Source of the DNA: Eutrigla gurnardus
Taxonomy: Eukaryota > Chordata > Actinopteri > Perciformes > Triglidae
Assembly: GCA_963514095.1 (NCBI GenBank)
Contig: OY741285.1
Location: 15,670,820-15,734,819 of the forward strand
Length of the DNA stretch: 64,000 bases
Direction of reading: 5' to 3'
In this document: positions 1 to 10,382 of the stretch, piece by piece
Layout: the number at the start of each line of letters is the position of its first letter
Numbering within the stretch: the stretch's first letter is position 1
Position numbers and translations under genes: made by a program
Notes under the pieces: model-generated
Databases searched by the model: none
What the model was told of the DNA's origin: nothing
What the model saw: only the letters and a program-made list of their open reading frames with translations

Positions 1-3000
1 TGTCCAAATATTCATCGAAAACTTCTGCTACTAAGAACACAGTATAACGAATTTTCGGCCTCTAAAGCAGCTTCACATCTTCTGCGTCTTAAGCAGGCAT
101 TTTATGACCAGGGGGAGAAGCCCGGGAAACTATTGGCCTGGCACCTCAAACAATTACAAAATGAGAAAAACATTACCTCAGTTGAAAATAGTGACGGACA
201 GATTATTGTTGACCCACTAGAAATCAGTGAAACTTTTAAGGTCTTTTTTGAGAAGTTATACAGCTCAGATATAACGCATGTGGGGCAAGAACAAAATATT
301 TTCTTAGATACTCTCAAAATAACCAACATTTCAGGATTAATAAGTGCAGATCTTGGGGCAGCTATAACTAAGGAGGAAATATCTATAGCGATAGATCATT
401 TGAAAACAGGCAAAACCCCAAGCCCAGATGGGCTGCCGACAGAAAATTAAAAAAAATTTAAAGACAAATTGCTCTCCCCTCTTTTTGACATGTTTTCGGA
501 TTCATTTGAAAAAGGAATCCTCCCTGTTTCACTAAGAGGAGCTCTGATAACTCTACTGCCCAAACCTGCAAACCTTGCAACAAATGTGGAAATCTAAGAC
601 CAATAAGTCTTCTTAATGTTGATTTAAAAATACTTTGCAAAATTTTGGCGAGAAGGCTGGAGTGAATTTTACCAAACATAATTGCTTGTGACCAGAATGG
701 GTTTTTTGTAGGTAGACAGGGATTTCATAATGTGAGACGTGTGTTGGATATTCTTCATAATCGGGAAGAAAAACCAGATACTGCTTTGCTATCATTGGAT
801 GCCGAAAAGGCCTTTGATAGAGTTGAGTGGCCCTATTTATTCGAAATACTAAAAAGATTTGGCTGTGGGGATAATTTCTGTAGGTGGGTTGAACTTTTAT
901 ATAATGAACCATATGCTGAAATAATAACAAATTGAGTTATATCTAAATCATTTAAAATCAAACGGGGATGTAAGCAGGGGTGTCCTTTGTCCCCCTTATT
1001 ATTTATTTTAGCAATTGAACCGTTTGCCATTGCGGTGCAGTCTCATGAAAATATAACTGGTATGTCAGTAGGCCAACAGGAACACAGAATTGCTGTTCCA
1101 GCCTTGTTAGATCTAATAAACACATTCGGAAGGATATCAGGATATAAAGTAAACAAAGACAAATCTTCATTAATGTTACTTAACTCAGAAGAAAGAAATA
1201 ATGCCGGAAACTCTTTCCAATTCAAAAAGGTAGATTGTTTTACATATCTGGGGATAAGGATAGTACCATGTATAAGAGACATTGTTGGGGCTAACTACAA
1301 CCCCATGATAGACTCAATTACTTCCTCTGTGGATAGATGGAACTCCTTGCCTTTATCGCTTATAGCAAGAATTAATGTTCTTAAATTAAATATAATGCCC
1401 AAACTTCTGTATCTGTTTCAGAACATCCCATTGCCACCTCCTGTTAATTTATTCCCACTCTTAAAGAACATTTTTGTACGTTTTTTGTGGAATAATAAAC
1501 GACCGAGACTACGTTTATCACTCTTGTACCTACCGTATGATCGAGGAGGCCTCAAATGCCCCAATCCACTTTGGTATTATTGGGCAGCTCAACTGAGGAC
1601 TATGATGCATTATTTTACAGATAAGTCCCTTCCACCTTGGATGAATATTGAAAACTGTTCAGTTCCTCTCCCTCTCCCTCAGTACATTTACTTAGCAAAA
1701 GTCGAAATGTTGGAAAAAAAGACAAAAAATCCTATACTCAGAAATATGATTATAATTTGGTATCAGGTCAAGTATTTAGGTGAACCCTCCTCTCTGTCAC
1801 GCTTCAGCACAATATGGGGTAACCAGTTTTTCCCTCCAGGCAGAGCAGACCCTGGTTTTAAGAAGTGGGCTGAAAAAGGTTTAAAAACAATAGGGGATCT
1901 CATGGGATCAGATGATGGGATTTTGATGTCATTTGAAGAGTTGATTACCAGGTATGATATTCCAAACAAACATCAATTTAAATATTTGCAGGTGAGAAAT
2001 TGTATTAGATCATCTCAAAACCAGTGTTTGTCGATCCCCCCGCTGTCCACTTTGGAAATGGAAATGAAAAAAGATTGCTATGGAAAGGAAATTATCTCCA
2101 GACTATATAACATGTTAGCAGAGGGATCCCCTGAGTCTTCATTAAGGAAACTTGATGCCTGAAGGGAAGATTTACAGGAGGACTTGCCCTCAGAGGACTG
2201 GGAAAAAGTATGTGCTGAAGCACAAACACAAACTACCAATACTCGTCTCAAAGTACTCCAATATAATTGGCTAATGAGGACATATGTGACACCAGAAAAA
2301 CTTAATAAGTATAACGATTCTATCCCAGATCTGTGTTTCAGGTGTGGAGCGGAGAAGGGGACGTTCTTTCACTGTGTTTGGGAATGCAGTAAAGTCAAAC
2401 AGTTTTGGCGGGAGATTAAACAAACTTTAGAGACTGGTATAAAATTAGTTCTTGATCCTAAATTATTTATTCTAGGGTTATATCCTGATAGACATCACAT
2501 GTCTAGAAAAAGAATCACTGCCCTGGATTTATGTTTACTGCTTGCAAAAAGAGTCATAGCACTCTCATGGAGGAGTACCAGTAAACCAAAACTCATCAAC
2601 TGGGTTAAGGAAATATCCACAACTTTAGAAGATAACTTACATTATAAAAGGAAAACTACCACTATTCCAAAACATTTGGGGCCATTTTATGGAATATGTG
2701 GAGAGTGTGGACTTAAGTAATGTGGGGAATGAAGCTGACGAGGCGTAGATGTCGGTAGTCCTTTGCAGTGATCCAAAGTAATTTCTTTTCTTTTGATATT
2801 TGATTTCTTTATTATGTGTGAACTGTACATCTAAATTTGTATTTTTGATCGCATAATAGTGAAATAACCTTGGCCAACTCTTGATAAGGCAGAGAAACCT
2901 TTATTGTTCGGGTTGTTGTTGTTGTTATTTTTTTTGTCTTGTTCTTTTTTATATACTTATACTTTCACCTAAGTGTTGCTCTATGTTATCTCATAAATAC

Positions 3001-3145
3001 CTGACTTACAAAGAAGGACAATTGAAATGCTGGACAATAATTTAGTTATCCCTGACGTCTTCCTTGATGTGAGAGCACTCTTATTTCTGTATATTTATGT
3101 ATTTTGGAAACATTGTGAAAATTCAATAAAGATATTGTGGGGAAA
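1..3145 (+). mobile_element. L1/Tx1-type LINE, cut by window edge, decayed
   Basis: Non-LTR retrotransposon sequence that is already inside ORF2 at base 1, so its 5' part lies outside the window or is truncated. The reverse-transcriptase and C-terminal regions run in order along the plus strand. A 3' UTR of about 420 bases follows and contains an AATAAA at about 3125, just before the end near 3145. Several stops, a frameshift and an internal deletion show it is dead. The assignment to an L1/Tx1-like group rests on the RT style and the C-terminal cysteine cluster; I cannot name the Repbase family. Confidence 0.85.
133..2720 (+). pseudogene. LINE ORF2 reverse transcriptase, broken
   Basis: Remnant of the ORF2 protein, which in intact relatives nicks target DNA and copies the element RNA. 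The stretch 133-450 holds the linker before the RT fingers (LKTGKTPSPDGLP, usually GKSPGPDG). After a frameshift between about 445 and 594, one frame runs to 2720. It holds SLDAEKAFDRVEW at about 796-834 and GCKQGCPLSPLLF near 970. In-frame TGA stops lie at 933-935 and 2160-2162, the second where a Trp codon would fit. The segment that should carry the YADD catalytic box is absent near 1090, where the frame jumps to the LLDLINTFGRISGYKVN region. The end (about 2330-2400) has a cysteine/histidine cluster (CFRCG...HCVWEC) typical of LINE ORF2 C-termini. Confidence 0.85.
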
Positions 3146-3281
3146 AAAATAAATAATTATGGATAATAAAAAGTGAATTATTTTTGCCATTAAATGTTGT
3201 TTACTTGTTTATATCCATAATTATTTATTTTTTCCCACAATATCTTTATTGAATTTTCACAATGTTTCACAATGTTTCCAA
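3107..3281. repeat. inverted pair of LINE 3' ends
   Basis: Bases 3107-3168 (end of the LINE, including AATAAAG and a TAAATAATTATGGATA tail) reappear as a near-exact reverse complement at 3211-3281. A spacer of about 42 bases separates them. The right arm has an extra copy of a short TTTCACAATG unit. This could be two LINE tails inserted in opposite orientation or a local inverted duplication. Confidence 0.8.
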
Positions 3282-3961
3282 AGAAGTTGTTAAATGTTAA
3301 CATTCAAGGTAGCTCAACATTTAACAACTTATTTACAGGTGTAAGACTCTTTTCAATGCTCTTTTTTATACTTCACCCCTGCGGTGAAGTGAACATGAAA
3401 CGTTATAGCCTATAAGTACAATAAAAGCTTTGTGAATATCAAGCCATTACTTATCAATACACCTATTCAATGGGCATACGTTAAACATGTAGAAAACCGA
3501 TATTTCAATCTGCTCTTATCCAATGCTGCTGTATGTAGTCTGTTTATCTTACTAAGCAGATTCTTGTACACTCAGCTGGGTCCACATAGGTCCTTAATAT
3601 TCATGTGATTATTATGAATATTAAGTAGCCATGTGGACCACTGGTGGAGAGAGCAGACCAACGAGGTGGGAACATCCAGTCTCCTCACAATATGATATAT
3701 ATATATATATAATCTTGTCAGTTAATCTTTATTTACTATTGAAAGTGCTAAAATACATCCATATAAGCCTGTTGTGCTTGAAAACAATGTGCAATTTGTT
3801 ACTATCAATACAATAGATTATTTACGTTACAGGTCGATTTTATATTGATATATGTCCCCAGTTAAGGACAACTTGCAGAGCACCTATTGATGTAGTTGGA
3901 TCGTAGGAATATAAATTAATACATTGATGGAGTAGATGAATCTACATATCTACATTCACAA

Positions 3962-4003
<42 letters not shown>

Positions 4004-5750
4004 AATTATATAATTTAACAATTAACACCAGAACTAAGTCAATTTATCTTGGAAATCTATCCGTCTATCTATCTGGAAAACATTCAGTGAATAAGTAAGT
4101 TGATTTGTGTTGAAAATTACTGTCACAGTTGAACATCATATCTTTGAAATGAGGTATTTCCTGTTAAAGAGAGCTTATGGTAATAGGCCTACTAACAAAT
4201 GACCAACAGCACTAAATAATATCTGCTAAATGACAATGTCATTTATATTATCTAAATGTCTATACATTTCTACAGAAGGACTATAAGAGACTGAAACACA
4301 ACTTTCAGAAAACACTATACTACACAATACTAATAATTCTTTGGGTTTGGGTATAACATTGCAGGCTACTGTAATAAGCTAGCTAGCCAAGCAAGATGCT
4401 TTCAAATGAACACACTTGCAAAAGAAAAAAAAATTATACAGAGGAAGTTCTCTTGATGTTTGTCTCTTTGTCTCTTACACAAACTGCTCTTTGGAGATAC
4501 CGGTATTTCATTTTTGTTATGCTTGTATTGTTGTCTACATTATAACGATCAAGAGAGATTATTAAGACTTACCTGGGTCTGGCGTGTGTCAGCTAAGTAT
4601 CCTCCAGAGAGTTCCGATATCAACAACTCTACTACGATTCCTAAATTGCATCCAATCACCGAGCTTGAGAACTGGTGACCCATCGCTTACAGCAAGCTTA
4701 ATCTAAATGTTGATATTTTCAGACATTAGTTTGATTATTAATCACTTTTAATCGGTTCACATTTGTTTCATTTTGAAATAAATTGTCTTAAAACAATTTT
4801 CATTTTGAAATAAATTGTGTAAAAGCGGTTTTGTCAAGCAAAGCTGAAATGCATCATCTAGAGCAACGGCCGCTGAGGATCATGGGTAGTGTAGTGACTT
4901 CATTTATCCAAAACGGAGAAAAAACTCCTTGTTTCTCAAAATCGAAGGGGAAAACAAAAGTAATAATGCCCATACAATTAACCCGTCACTTTTGTGTAAT
5001 TAACAAGGGTACACTGGTGTTTTTGTGTAGAGAAATGTCGCAGATATCATTGTAAAATCACCGTTAACGTAAAAACTGACAGTAAGGTGAATACTTCCGG
5101 GATTCAGGCCCTCCGTTAGCCAATGGGACGGATGCTCACTGTGTCTGTGTGCGCCGTGGTCGGGTTAATACTGAATGAATGGACGGCTCGGGCACTCGCT
5201 CTGAGCTTCAAATATCGCCGCGGATGGGATTACATTGGATGAGTTGAAAGCCCCTTGCGTTGGGTTTGTACGTTGAAGGAGACCCTTTTAGTCAGTAACT
5301 AACACCAAAGGCCCCTGACCAAGCGTCGGTTTTTGACGTGCTGGGTGTGAGACTGTTGCTGTGGAGACACAATTTTGGCATTGGGAGCGAGTTGGAAATA
5401 TTATATTATATCAACACTAGCTGAAGATTCCGTGCCATTCACACCCATTATAACATCTGAAACTTCACCAAACTCAAACTACGATATCAGGAAAACCGTA
5501 CGGACCATCAACATGAATGTTTGACCCAATAAAGTCCACAGTCTTGTGAACGTTTTACACTTTTAATCACGTTTGGAAGTTTAAGTATGGCAAACGTTTG
5601 AGGTGCTGAAGTCAATGAAAAACCAATGTAAACACTTTTAAGAGCAGCGGTTACCATGGCAACCTGAAAGTTCTTTTCTTTTTTTTCGATTAGTAATGTG
5701 CTTTGATGTCTTCGATGTCTTTGATGGCTGGTGACATCACGGGATGTCCC
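3282..5750. other. AT-rich intergenic, no gene seen
   Basis: No conserved reading frame or known repeat was recognised. It holds (TA)n tracts at about 3690-3711 and 3964-3999 and a short hairpin at 3286-3329 (GTTGTTAAATGTT against its complement). From about 5090 composition becomes more GC-rich, with a CCAAT at about 5119, which may belong to the regulatory region of the gene at 5940. Confidence 0.5.
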
Positions 5751-5761
5751 CAGCTCGAGTC

Positions 5762-5768
5762 TATAAAT
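5762..5768 (+). promoter_or_regulatory. TATA box of the coiled-coil gene
   Basis: TATAAAT, 178 bases before the ATG at 5940. A start site about 30 bases downstream (near 5790-5795) would give a 5' UTR of roughly 150 bases without a splice signal in it. The placement is inferred from motif and spacing only. Confidence 0.5.
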
Positions 5769-5939
5769 TAAGGCGTCGACCAGAACTCAGCGTGGAGTTA
5801 TTGGAGTTTGGAGAGAGACAGAACCTTCTGAGAGATAGTGATTGAGAGTGAATCGAGTGAATTTTTGAACTTTGAACATCTTTGTGAGAGGAACAATCTT
5901 CTTGTAAACATCTTGTAAACTATCACCTCTGCAGCCAAG

Positions 5940-6980
5940 ATGCAGCAGGGAAACAGCAGGAGGCCTCGTGTCCAACCGGCCCATCAGGAAACCATCAACA
6001 AGCTGCACTCAAAGCTGCATGAGCAGCAGCGAATCAATGCTAAAGAGTTCACCATTAGGATGGGGCTCACTAGGGAGCTCCAATGGCAAAAGACCCTGAA
6101 TGAAATGCACATTAATCGGGGGAAGACCATCCGTCGCGAACTGGTGAGGCTCAAGAGGGCAAGTCAGCCAAAGACCCTGACCAAAAAGAAGATTCCCTCT
6201 GCAGCTCATAGCACCATCAAGAAAAATAAGGATCTTCAGAGGGTGCATGAGGACCTCAAGGTGTTTTATCTAGACGTCAAGCAAAAGTCTCTACAGCTGG
6301 AGAAGGAGATCCAGAGCCTCAGGCAGGAGAACTATGAAAAGGATGAGGAATTGGAACTACGGGCCTTTATCAGCCTGGAGAAAACCATTAATCTCCAGGC
6401 TGAGGTGGAGGTCGCCCAAGGCCTCAGAGCTGAATTAGTTCAACTCCAAGAAGAGCTCCAGACTGTTGAGGAGGACAACAAAGACCTCCGAGCTGAATTA
6501 TCTCAGAAGACCCTGGACCAAGAGCTGGCGAAGGAGGCCCTGAGAAAACAGGTCTCCACCAACCAGCAGCTGTCAAATGACCTTGAGACTGCTGAGGAGG
6601 ACAACCAAGACCTCCGAGCTGAATCATCTCAGAAGACCCTGGACCAAGAGCTGGCGAAGGAGGCCCTGAGAAAACAGGTCTCCGCCAACCAGCAGCTGTC
6701 AAATGACCTCCAGACTGCCGAGGAGGACAACAAGGACCTCCAAGCTGAATTATCTCAGCTAAAGGCAAAATTCCAGCAAAAGACCCATGACCAGGAGCTG
6801 GAGAAGGTACCAGTAGACATCAAGGTTGTGAATGGTGGTGCTCTTCAGGGAGCTGAGAAGCAAAGTCTTCCTTGTGTGGAGCTGCCAGAGGAGGTGCAGC
6901 CCCCCAAGAAGAAGAAATCCCTCTTCAGGAGGTTCAAACAAAGAATCGGTCTGCGCAGTAGGCGCTGTGCCCCAATTTGA
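5940..6980 (+). CDS. intronless coiled-coil protein, function unknown
   Basis: A single open frame of 346 codons, ATG in AAGATG context, ending in TGA, with no intron. Residues 1-100 are basic and Gln/Arg/Lys-rich. Residues about 95-300 are strongly heptad-like (many E, K, L, Q), predicting a long coiled coil. Two near-identical 42-residue units start at T175 and T217 (core EEDNKDLRAELSQKTLDQEL) and a third partial unit starts at T259. 42 residues is six heptads, so duplication keeps the coil in register. Residues 323-342 are polybasic, and the last four residues are CAPI, a possible CaaX prenylation box. I do not recognise the family; it resembles the unnamed golgin- or myosin-tail-like predictions common in fish genomes. 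A TATA box upstream and intact length suggest a real gene, but a transposon starts only 55 bases after the stop. It could be a retrogene or an orphan of a multicopy family. Confidence 0.6.
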   Translation: MQQGNSRRPRVQPAHQETINKLHSKLHEQQRINAKEFTIRMGLTRELQWQKTLNEMHINRGKTIRRELVRLKRASQPKTLTKKKIPSAAHSTIKKNKDLQRVHEDLKVFYLDVKQKSLQLEKEIQSLRQENYEKDEELELRAFISLEKTINLQAEVEVAQGLRAELVQLQEELQTVEEDNKDLRAELSQKTLDQELAKEALRKQVSTNQQLSNDLETAEEDNQDLRAESSQKTLDQELAKEALRKQVSANQQLSNDLQTAEEDNKDLQAELSQLKAKFQQKTHDQELEKVPVDIKVVNGGALQGAEKQSLPCVELPEEVQPPKKKKSLFRRFKQRIGLRSRRCAPI

Positions 6981-7035
6981 CCCTAAATTTATAATTCGGA
7001 AAATAATGTATGCTGTAAAAAAAAATATGTTATTA

Positions 7036-8564
7036 CACTCAACAAAAATATAAACGCAACACTTTTGTTTTTGCTCCCATTTTTCATGAGATGGACTTAA
7101 AGATCTAAAATTCATTCCAGATACACAATATTACCATTTCTCTCAAACATTGTTCACAAATCTGTCTAAATGTGTGATAGTGAGCACTTCTGCTTTGCTG
7201 AGATAATCCATCCCACCTCACAGGTGTGCCACATCAAGATGCTGATCTGACATCATGATTAGTGCACAGGTGTACCTTATACTGCCCACAATAAAAGGCC
7301 ACTCTGAAATGTGCAGTTTTGTCTCACAGCAAAATGCCACAGATGCCACAAGCATTGAGGGAGCGTGCAATTGGCATGCTGACAGCAGGAATGTCAACCA
7401 GATCTGTTGCTCGTGCATTGAATGTTCATTTCTCCACCATAAGCCGTCTCCAAAGGCGTTTCAGAGAATATGGCAGTACATCCAACCGGCCTCACAACCG
7501 CAGACCACGTGTAACCACACCAGCCCAGGACCTCCACATCCAGCAGGTTCTCCTCCAAGATCGTCTGAGACCAGCCACTCAGACAGCTGCTGAAACAATT
7601 GGTTTGCATAACCAAACAATTTCTGCACAAACTGTCAGAAACCGTCTCAGGCAAGCTCAACTGCATGCTCGTCGTCCTCATCGGGGTCTTGACCTGACTC
7701 CAGCTCGTCCCCGTAACAGACTTGAGTGGGCAAATGCTCACATTCGATGGCGTCTGGCACGTTGGAGAGGTGTTCTCTTCACAGATGAATCTCGGTTTAC
7801 ATTGTTCAGGGCAGATGGCAGACAGCGTGTGTGGCGTCGTGTGGGTGAGCGCTTTGCTGATGTCAATGTTGTGGATCGAGTGGCCCATGGTGGTGGTGGG
7901 GTTATGGTATGGGCAGGCATCTGTTATGGACGAAGAACACAGGTGCATTTTATTGATGGCATTTTGAATGCACAGAGATACCGTGATGAGATCCTGAGGC
8001 CCATTGTTGTGCCATACATCCATGAACATCACCTCATGTTTCAGCAAGATAATGCACGGCCCCATGTTGCAAGGATCTGTACACAATTCTTGGAAGCTGA
8101 AAATGTCCCAGTTCTTGCATGGCCAGCATACTCACCGGACATGTCACCCATTGAGCATGTTTGGAATGTGCTTGACCGGCGTATACGACAGCGTGTACCA
8201 GTTCCCACTAATATCCAGCAACTTCGCACAGCCATTGAAGAGGAGTGGACCAACATTCCACAGGCCACAATTAAGCAAAAAAGAAATGCACATTTCAGGG
8301 TGGCCTTTTATTGTGGACAGTCTAAGGCACACCTGTGCACTAATCATGATGTCAGATCAGCATCTTGATGTGGCACACCTGTGAGGTGGGATGGATTATC
8401 TCAGCAAAGCAGAAGTGCTCACTATCACACATTTAGACTGATTTGTGAACAATGTTTGAGAGAAATGGTAATATTGTGTATCTGGAATGAATTTTAGATC
8501 TTTAAGTCCATCTCATGAAAAATGGGAGCAAAAACAAGTGTTGCGTTTATATTTTTGTTGAGTG
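7036..8564 (+). mobile_element. Tc1/mariner-type transposon, near-complete
   Basis: The element is 1,529 bases, bounded by TA target duplications at 7034-7035 and 8565-8566. Inverted repeats of about 280 bases (7036-7315 and 8287-8564) start CACTCAACAAAAATATAAAC at both ends and differ by only about five substitutions and one 2-base indel. That implies recent insertion. It carries one transposase frame. I cannot name the exact Tc1 subfamily. Confidence 0.95.
7334..8368 (+). CDS. Tc1-family DD34E transposase, altered C-terminus
   Basis: Cut-and-paste transposase of 344 codons; the first ATG is 7334 and the TTG upstream is not needed. Residues 1-110 form the paired-like helix-turn-helix DNA-binding region (ALRERAIGMLTAGMSTRSVA). 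The catalytic triad is present: D151 in FTDESRF, D239 in QQDNARPH and E274 in SPDMSPIEHVWN, with 34 residues between the second D and E. It also has the glycine box GGGGVMVWAGI. The frame is otherwise open, but after NIPQATI the usual Tc1 tail (helix with Arg-rich MRRR and a final GGHT-like end) is missing. The frame instead runs about 80 bases into the right inverted repeat before its stop. This copy may therefore have lost a short 3' segment. Loss of function is inferred, not shown. Confidence 0.93.
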   Translation: MPQMPQALRERAIGMLTAGMSTRSVARALNVHFSTISRLQRRFREYGSTSNRPHNRRPRVTTPAQDLHIQQVLLQDRLRPATQTAAETIGLHNQTISAQTVRNRLRQAQLHARRPHRGLDLTPARPRNRLEWANAHIRWRLARWRGVLFTDESRFTLFRADGRQRVWRRVGERFADVNVVDRVAHGGGGVMVWAGICYGRRTQVHFIDGILNAQRYRDEILRPIVVPYIHEHHLMFQQDNARPHVARICTQFLEAENVPVLAWPAYSPDMSPIEHVWNVLDRRIRQRVPVPTNIQQLRTAIEEEWTNIPQATIKQKRNAHFRVAFYCGQSKAHLCTNHDVRSAS

Positions 8565-8570
8565 TATAAA

Positions 8571-8770
8571 AAAAAGGGCGGCACAGTGAATTGTACTGTG
8601 TCGTGTGGGTTTTCTCCGGGAGCGCCGGTTTCCCCCCACTAGAAAAAAAACAATTTGGCCCCAAATTAAATATCTCCTCATCCCCTCCCCTATTATCCCC
8701 TCCCCTATTATCCCCTCCCATGTGGGTTTTTCCCCGGGTGCTCCGGTTTCCCACAATAAATTAAAAAAAC
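8571..8770 (+). repeat. degenerate teleost interspersed repeat fragment
   Basis: Contains GTGGGTTTTCTCCGGG and GTGCTCCGGTTTCCCAC-like blocks, the same family as the copy at 22127-22516 but in the opposite orientation and shuffled. In the middle, a 14-base CCCCTCCCCTATTAT unit is repeated in tandem (about 8684-8718). Confidence 0.6.
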
Positions 8771-8776
8771 CTTTCC

Positions 8777-9860
8777 GGGAACCATCACCTTAACGCGGTG
8801 GAGAGGTTTGCGTGTCCCTATGACCCTGAGAGCTGTGTTGTCTGGAGCTTTGTGCTCCTGTTAGGGTTTCCCATGACAAATTGGTCTCAGGTGAGGGGCC
8901 AGACTAAGAATGGTTCAAAAGACCATCTAGGAAGAAGAGGAGCAGTGGCGTGTCCAGACATTTTTGATAGGGGTGGCACCAGTGGGGCACTGACATATGC
9001 AGGGGTGGCATGAAGTGTGAGCAGGAGCGCCTGCGCAGACATATACACTCACGTATGCACACCCACACCCAGGTGTCCCATAATGCACGACATTCTTATA
9101 TGTTGTACAATAGATAATTGTGCATACACACGAATGATATTGATGTTACACGGGTCTAACATAACAATGTTACGCAGTACAGAATAGCTAAATGTTAGCT
9201 TTAGCATCGTTGACAGTCAAAACAGTGTTTGCTAATGAGATGAGATGATGACAGCCTTGTGCCAATTACAATAAAAAGAAATAAAACAAGACAGGATAAA
9301 CGTTTAGCTTATTACCGTTACAGCTTTTAACTACAGGCACAGTAAGTGTAGTGAAATGTAGGTTTCTCACATCTTTCTCGACGACGCTCCAGAAACGTGT
9401 TGCTTCCATAGACAGTTTGTTTCACGTGTAGGTTTGCTCAAACTTCTTCTTCTTCGGGACTTTTTTTTTGCAGGCTACATACTACTTTAGCGCATCTCTG
9501 CTGCCTCTCAGGTTTGAGAAGGAACTGCAACTCTAAACAAGCTTCCAGTTTACATTCAGTGCCGTGAATATTGGGGTGGCACTTGGGGTGGCCAATCAGA
9601 TTTCAGGGGTGGCCCGTGCCACCCTAGGCCACTCCCTGAACACGCCACTGAAGAGGAGTGACCCGGCCCGGAAGAAGCCCAGGGCCCCAGTCTGGAGCCA
9701 GGCCCAGAGGGAGGGCCCGTCAGCGAGCACCTGGTGGACGTCTTGCCACAGAGCCCGGCTGGGCACAGTAGAAGAAGAAGAAGCAACATGGAAACCGCTC
9801 CTCAGCCACCCTGTGGGCTCACCACCCGCGGGAGGAATGGCTGGGGTCGATGCGCTGCCA
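8777..9860 (+). repeat. dispersed repeat split by a hAT insertion
   Basis: Left part 8777-8942 (GGAACCATCACCTTAACG..., TATGACCCTGAGAGCTG...) and right part 9659-about 9860 (TGACCCGGCCCGGAAGAAGC...) resemble one continuous fish repeat from memory. They are separated exactly by the hAT-type element 8943-9650. The family was not named. Confidence 0.6.
8943..9650. mobile_element. non-autonomous hAT-type element
   Basis: The ends are CAGTGGCGTG at 8943 and its complement CACGCCACTG at 9641-9650, matching the hAT end pattern. They are flanked by a perfect 8-base target duplication AAGAGGAG (8935-8942 and 9651-9658). Both ends carry GGGGTGGC-type motifs internally. At 708 bases with no transposase frame, it is a deletion derivative or MITE. 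Confidence 0.9.
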
Positions 9861-10382
9861 TTACAGCAGCTTTAAATGTAAAAAGCAACACGCCTACAGT
9901 GCTAGTGTAACCAAACAGTAGAATCACTCAGAGTCCTGATAGCAGTTTACTACCAACCCAGGGACCAACCCTGGGACTGAAATACATCTCACCTCTTTAT
10001 GTCTTACAGAAACACAATTTACTCATACTTCCTTGAAATAACTCAACAGGGAGTATTTACCCCATAAACATATAAAATAAAATAAAAAGAATCACCGATC
10101 AGGTTTTTATAAGAGTCTTTCAATTGTCCTTTCAAAATAACAATAAATGGCTGGCCAGCAAAAAAAATAGAGAGCTCTCTTTTTATTTATGTTGATGTAT
10201 GTATGTGTAATATGTGTAAGGGGGGACTGGGGATATGTCTGTGTGTTTGCCTGAAGAATGGTCAAAGGGGGTGACGAAGACGTTCTCCTCTGTGGCCACA
10301 GGGACACCTCAGCAGTCTCGCTCCCTCTGAAGTGGACCGTCGCTAATGAAAACACCACAGTAATGACTTCACTGTACTCAAA
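9861..10382. other. intergenic, no gene seen
   Basis: AT-rich sequence with no supported frame. The minus-strand frame at 10107-10358 has no recognisable domain. Confidence 0.5.

Noticed and set aside
7394..8086. 230-codon minus-strand frame
   Set aside because: Antisense shadow of the Tc1 transposase, whose plus frame carries all catalytic motifs.
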